Assembly (NCBI GenBank): GCA_963930655.1
Contig: OZ005610.1
Location: forward strand, 997,001-1,061,000
DNA from: Myrica gale
Lineage: Eukaryota; Streptophyta; Magnoliopsida; Fagales; Myricaceae
Direction: 5' to 3'
DNA: 64,000 nucleotides
Position numbers and translations under genes: made by a program. Of this stretch, positions 59,921 through 64,000 are shown in pieces (within the stretch, counting starts at the first letter, position 1; each line of letters opens with the position of its first letter). A model generated the notes under the pieces. That model ran no database searches. It had not been told where the DNA came from and saw only the letters and a program-made list of their open reading frames with translations.

Positions 59921-62883
59921 ATGGGTTGCGGGAATATGTTCTTCACTCTGCTCATAACCTTCTCAGTAGCTCTAATCACCTATAACATAATCATCTCGGC
60001 CAATGCCCCTCTCAAGCAAGAACTCCCGGGCCCATCGAGATCTTCTTCTGATAAAATCTCAGTGGATCCCATCATCAAGATGCCGGTCGACAGATCAAGA
60101 GGTGGGCTTGGTTCAGAGAAGCCAAGGAGGCTGTTCCACACGGCGGTCACGGCGTCGGATTCCGTGTACAACACGTGGCAGTGCAGGATCATGTACTACT
60201 GGTTTAAGAAATTCAAGGACGGACCCAATTCCGACATGGGTGGGTTTACGAGGATCTTGCACTCTGGGAAGCCGGACAAGTACATGGATGAGATCCCCAC
60301 CTTTGTTGCCCAGCCACTACCTGCTGGATTGGACCAGGTGCGTCTTCCTCTAGCTACAACTTTCCTTCCACTAATCTTTATCTAATAGTATGTACTGGAA
60401 ATTTCAAGTGAATTAGGTTTTCTGTGGTGGGACTTTCACAGTGAGATTTTTTTGTGTGCTTTGAGAGTTATTGAAAAGAATAATGGCGCCATAATCTAGG
60501 GCTTTTGATCACTTTTACGTGAAGCCAAACTGCAGTCAGGTAGAAATACCAGACATGTCTGCGAAGAGCAGAAGTCTCTTAATATTGGAAATACATTTAG
60601 ATGCATAATTTACGTTCAAAATCACTAGATGAATAGGAGAGCGTGTTATTTTATTCTTAAGCCAAAACATTGGAGATACTTCTTGGAATCGCTAGGATTA
60701 CTGGAGATCCACTTGTTTCCTATATAAGAGATGATGGAACTTGATGTACTATTTATGTGTATAACTCAAGTTCTTGGGCTATGTGTATTGAATGCAACTC
60801 ATTATTTCATCTTGCCTTTCGCTCACTCATTGTTTAGTTTAGCAAGGCCATATATGTGATGGATGGTCAATGAACAAGAAAGTGAGGTTTTCTGACTTCT
60901 TTTTTCTCGCCCTCTCTCTCTGTTCGCCTGTAATCGTGTTGGTTATTACAGAACTTACCTTCTATTAACAGCGTATCTTGCATCTCAAACTCACAGGGTT
61001 ATATTGTCCTCAACAGACCATGGGCGTTTGTGCAGTGGCTTCAACAAGCGGACATTAAAGAAGAGTATGACTCTCTGAACAACCTGATTTTAGTATTTGA
61101 GGAATGGATTTCTCCTTTCGGTTCTTCTTTTTCCTGGGTAGATGTAATTTGATGTGTATGATTCACACGATGTATCCAGCTACATACTGATGGCAGAGCC
61201 AGATCATATTATTGTCAAGCCCATACCAAACTTATCAAAAGAAGGGCTTGGAGCTGCATTTCCTTTCTTTTATATTGAACCTAAGAAGTACAAGTCAGTA
61301 CTAAGGAAGTACTTTCCTGAGGACAAGGGACCAATAACTAACATCGATCCAATCGGGAATTCTCCTGTTATAGTTGGGAAGGTAAGAACAGTGATTTGGC
61401 TAAAGGAATTTATTGGTAGCCTTTTTTGGTTTCTCTGAACCAAGCCTGATTTTGATTTTTATGGAATATTAATAGGAATCCCTCAAAAAGATTGCTCCCA
61501 CTTGGATGAATGTTTCCCTGGCAATGAAGAAGGATCCTGAAACAGACAAGGCTTTTGGTTGGGTGCTTGAAATGTGAGCTTTCTCCAATCAATTTGATAT
61601 GTTTTTTATCTTTACGTACGTTATTGACTTCTACTCCATACTATAAATCTAGGTATGGCTATGCTGTTGCATCTGCTCTGCATGGAGTTGGTAACATCTT
61701 GTACAAGAACTTCATGATTCAGGTTTGCTGAGATTCTCAGTCGTGTCATAAGTGAATATACCTTATTCACCCTGAATGGTCTACGAATGTACAACTAATC
61801 GGTCTCTTGCAATTGGATAATTGAAAAGTAGTCCAAATTATTCTAGAGAATTGCAACATTTGCTCCTTCATTTGCGTTTTTAACGGGCTTCCCTTTTCCG
61901 CATTAGTGATTATCTTGAGCATTTCTTGAGACACCATTTCTTCGCTGCCTTTGTGGTTCTCCAATCCTGAAACTTCAACTCTGGTGGTTATCGGTCTTAG
62001 TTTACACTTTCAATCTTGTTGATACCATGACCACAAAAATTGGCTTAGCATTTTCTGCCATTTTGTAGTTTTGCCGATCTGTCTTTCTAGTTGTAGAATG
62101 TTGTGAAGTTTGCTTAAGGATACACAAAGGGATGTAATTAAAAGAACTAGTGGGAAAAGATTAGTAGTATTTCTTCATATCAGTTCTGCTATGCTTAAGG
62201 GTTATAATCAGTTGCTTGTTTTGTGTTGTATATCAGCCTCCATGGGATACAGAAGTTGGCGAGAAGTTTCTAATTCACTACACTTATGGATGTGATTATA
62301 ATCTGAAGGTAGTTTTCTTTTCTGTCTTATTATTTATTTTGTGAGTCAGCCTCTTGATATTTTTTCAAGTTAATGTTTCCTTAGAGAGAGGAAAGATTTG
62401 TGGATGCTTCTCTGTTTGTCAGCTTCGGATAATCTGTTTCCAATTAGAGAAAAGAGTGGATAAATATTGTTTCCTTGTTTATTATTGGCCTTATGTTGTC
62501 TACTTCGCATGCTCTGATGCTCAGGGTGAGTTAACTTATGGAAAGATAGGAGAGTGGAGGTTTGACAAAAGAGCTTATGATCATGTCCAACCACCGAGAA
62601 ACCTTCCATTGCCGCCACCAGGTGTTTCGGAAAGTGTGGTACGTGCTATCGTACCATTTATGTCCCAATTTATTGTTGCAGATCTCTCTCTTTGCAGCTC
62701 CCCCGCACCCCTGCCCCCCACCACCTTTTTTTTTTTGCCCTTTTTGCTTTGTGAGGTTTTCAGCATTTCTGCCAAGTTTTTGTTTTCGGCATTGACTTCT
62801 ATAGACGAGCAAACGCGTTGCAGGTGACACTGGTGAAAATGGTTAATGAAGCCACTGCAAACATTCCAAATTGGGACTCGTAG
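59921..62883 (+). CDS. HPAT: Hydroxyproline O-arabinosyltransferase (HPAT1/2/3, RDN1 family)
   Basis: Eight exons: 59921-60337, 60997-61064, 61180-61381, 61476-61573, 61653-61722, 62237-62308, 62525-62638 and 62824-62883, phase-consistent, 366 residues, the usual family length. A single membrane anchor sits at about 5-27 (MFFTLLITFSVALITYNIII), followed by a variable stem and then the catalytic domain from about residue 65 (RRLFHTAVTASDSVYNTWQC). Landmarks are GYIVLNRPWAFVQWLQQADI, ILMAEPDH (the acidic metal or donor-binding motif), PIPNLSKEGLGAAFPFFYIE, GNSPVIVGK, HYTYGCDYNLKGELTYGKIG and the C-terminal PPRNLPLPPPGVSESVV. HPATs are Golgi type II enzymes that transfer arabinose from UDP-arabinofuranose to hydroxyproline in extensins and in CLE peptide hormones, so they influence cell walls, pollen tubes and meristem or nodule number signalling. 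The gene looks intact. Confidence 0.95.
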
Positions 62884-63113
62884 AGAAGAGAGAGATCTGC
62901 GGCAGGCAGGCAGGCAGACTTAGCCATGCTTTGGTTAAATATAGAGGTGTATAGTGTCCGTACGGGTTCCATATATGCATAGAGGCCTTTTTTCTTCTTC
63001 TCTTAAATGGACACTGGATGATGATGGATGGAGTCCCAAAAACGGTTAACTGTACGAGGTTATGTCTAGTTGTATATGCAGTTGTGAGTTGTCCCAATGT
63101 TTACACGACGGCT

Positions 63114-63119
63114 AATAAA
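63114..63119 (+). terminator. Candidate poly(A) signal of HPAT
   Basis: AATAAA about 230 bases downstream of the HPAT stop codon, in T-rich DNA. Spacing is typical for plant genes. Confidence 0.55.
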
Positions 63120-63503
63120 TGCATGATTCAAATTTCGCCGCCGAATTATTAGTTAAGTGGTTCTAACAAGCTGGTGCTTTATAGCGACCCTGTAGCTGTA
63201 AGGCTCTCCCTTGTAGCCATTATTGTAAGCTTGTACTGCACTTATCCGTTGATTTGATCCGTGCTCTAAGTTGATTTTCCCTTGAAAATACAAAGATCGA
63301 GGGGCCCTATACGTGTGATATGTCATGCAACATTCTCAATTCCCTGGCATGTCAATTTAAGTCAAATTCCGGACGAGTCAACAGCACATGCCACCAGATC
63401 AATACGAAAGGATTGTGACGGCAAACAGCACCTGAAAATTGAAGGTTAATCTCTCTAGTCTCAAGTATTTGACAAAATAGCCAACATATACCAACTACAC
63501 TGA

Positions 63504-63908
63504 TTCCAATATGAAGAAGGATCGGGAACTAGCACACAGAAAGTCAGCTGCTTTAATTGTGAATGGATTATACGAAACCTGGTTGATGACATCCGGAATA
63601 TTATTCCCCACTTCACTGACTGGGAAATTAGGAAAATTCCTCCTAGTGCAGATCAAGATGCGAACGATTTAGCCAAGCGAGCAGGTGAAAATGGCCTCCT
63701 TTGCCGTAATACCGGCTCGCAGTTTCAAAGCTTGTCCCTGGATTTGATCAGGAAGAAGACCCTCCGTTGTAGTCCTCGGATGGCTTTTGATTCAATGAAA
63801 TATGATCTTACTGGCAAAAAAAATAAATTACTCCTTTTTTTCGCAAACGTGATTTCTGCATATGTATCCACTTTCTGTGATCTCGCGACGGTTTCCTTAA
63901 AGCAGTGA
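63504..63908 (+). pseudogene. RNase H-like fragment, likely LINE remnant
   Basis: A plus-strand frame reads CEWIIRNLVDDIRNIIPHF and then DWEIRKIPPSADQDANDLAKRAG. That is the second half of the RVT_3-type RNase H domain found at the 3' end of plant LINE-like elements, in the order W-I-NL-DI, then I(P)xxx(N)xxADxLAKxA. Here ANDLAKRA carries the final conserved Asp. The N-terminal half with the other catalytic acids is absent, and the frame continues about 70 residues beyond the domain to an A-rich run (about 63816). This fits a 5'-truncated copy. Which element class gave rise to it cannot be proven from this piece. Confidence 0.55.
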
Positions 63909-64000
63909 ATGAGCGTGACGAAGGAAGTCAGCCATAGTTGGAAAAATAGCAGTGAAAGAAATGAGATACTTTTTTTGTCTCAACCTGCGGAATATTTGTT

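Noticed and set aside
1-64000. tRNA, rRNA genes, CRISPR arrays or bacterial-type operons
   Set aside because: No tRNA B-box with matching acceptor stem, no rRNA core sequence and no regularly spaced direct-repeat array with unique spacers were seen. The 46-bp minisatellite has no spacers.

Overview
The window is nuclear DNA of a flowering plant, most likely a non-grass (dicot or magnoliid-type) angiosperm. Genes are split by short GT-AG introns, intergenic DNA is AT-rich and full of small inverted-repeat transposons, and the proteins are plant-specific families (class II KNOX, ALF4, TRS120, HPAT). There is no sign of bacterial, organellar or viral gene organisation. The species cannot be named from the sequence. 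Layout, left to right: 1-3.6 kb is AT-rich intergenic DNA with MITEs. 3.9-4.4 kb (+) is an intronless PNRC-like mRNA-decapping-linked protein. 8.7-12.1 kb (+) is a five-exon uncharacterised protein with a coiled coil and EAR-type repression motifs. 13.7-19.5 kb (-) is a complete 14-exon ALF4 (plant glomulin-like) gene. 21.6-24.0 kb is an old Mutator-like transposon with about 250-bp inverted ends and a decayed GRF zinc-finger passenger. 24.5-32.4 kb (+) is a complete 10-exon TRS120 gene with a hAT-type MITE in intron 7. 32.4-44.4 kb is a gene desert with a fully palindromic foldback element, a rearranged cluster of LTR fossils carrying a 46-bp minisatellite, and many MITEs. 44.5-48.2 kb (+) is a six-exon class II KNOX homeobox gene (KNAT3/4 type). 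49.7-50.2 and 52.7-53.1 kb (-) are two related small proteins, the first with an internal duplication. 55.8-58.8 kb (+) is a broken, internally deleted neurochondrin-family pseudogene. 59.9-62.9 kb (+) is a complete eight-exon hydroxyproline O-arabinosyltransferase (HPAT). The end of the window holds an RNase H-like retroelement scrap. The genes do not form a pathway or operon. Their order is nevertheless informative: from memory, Arabidopsis ALF4, TRS120 and KNAT4 lie within a few loci of one another on chromosome 5, and KNAT3 and HPAT1 lie close together in the duplicated sister block. This window appears to carry the two halves in one piece, so it looks like a conserved ancestral block. No new multi-gene system was found. 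The most unusual items are the internal repeat of the 49.7-kb gene, the rearranged LTR and minisatellite cluster, the intronic and intergenic transposons with readable target-site duplications, and the unsplit microsynteny block.
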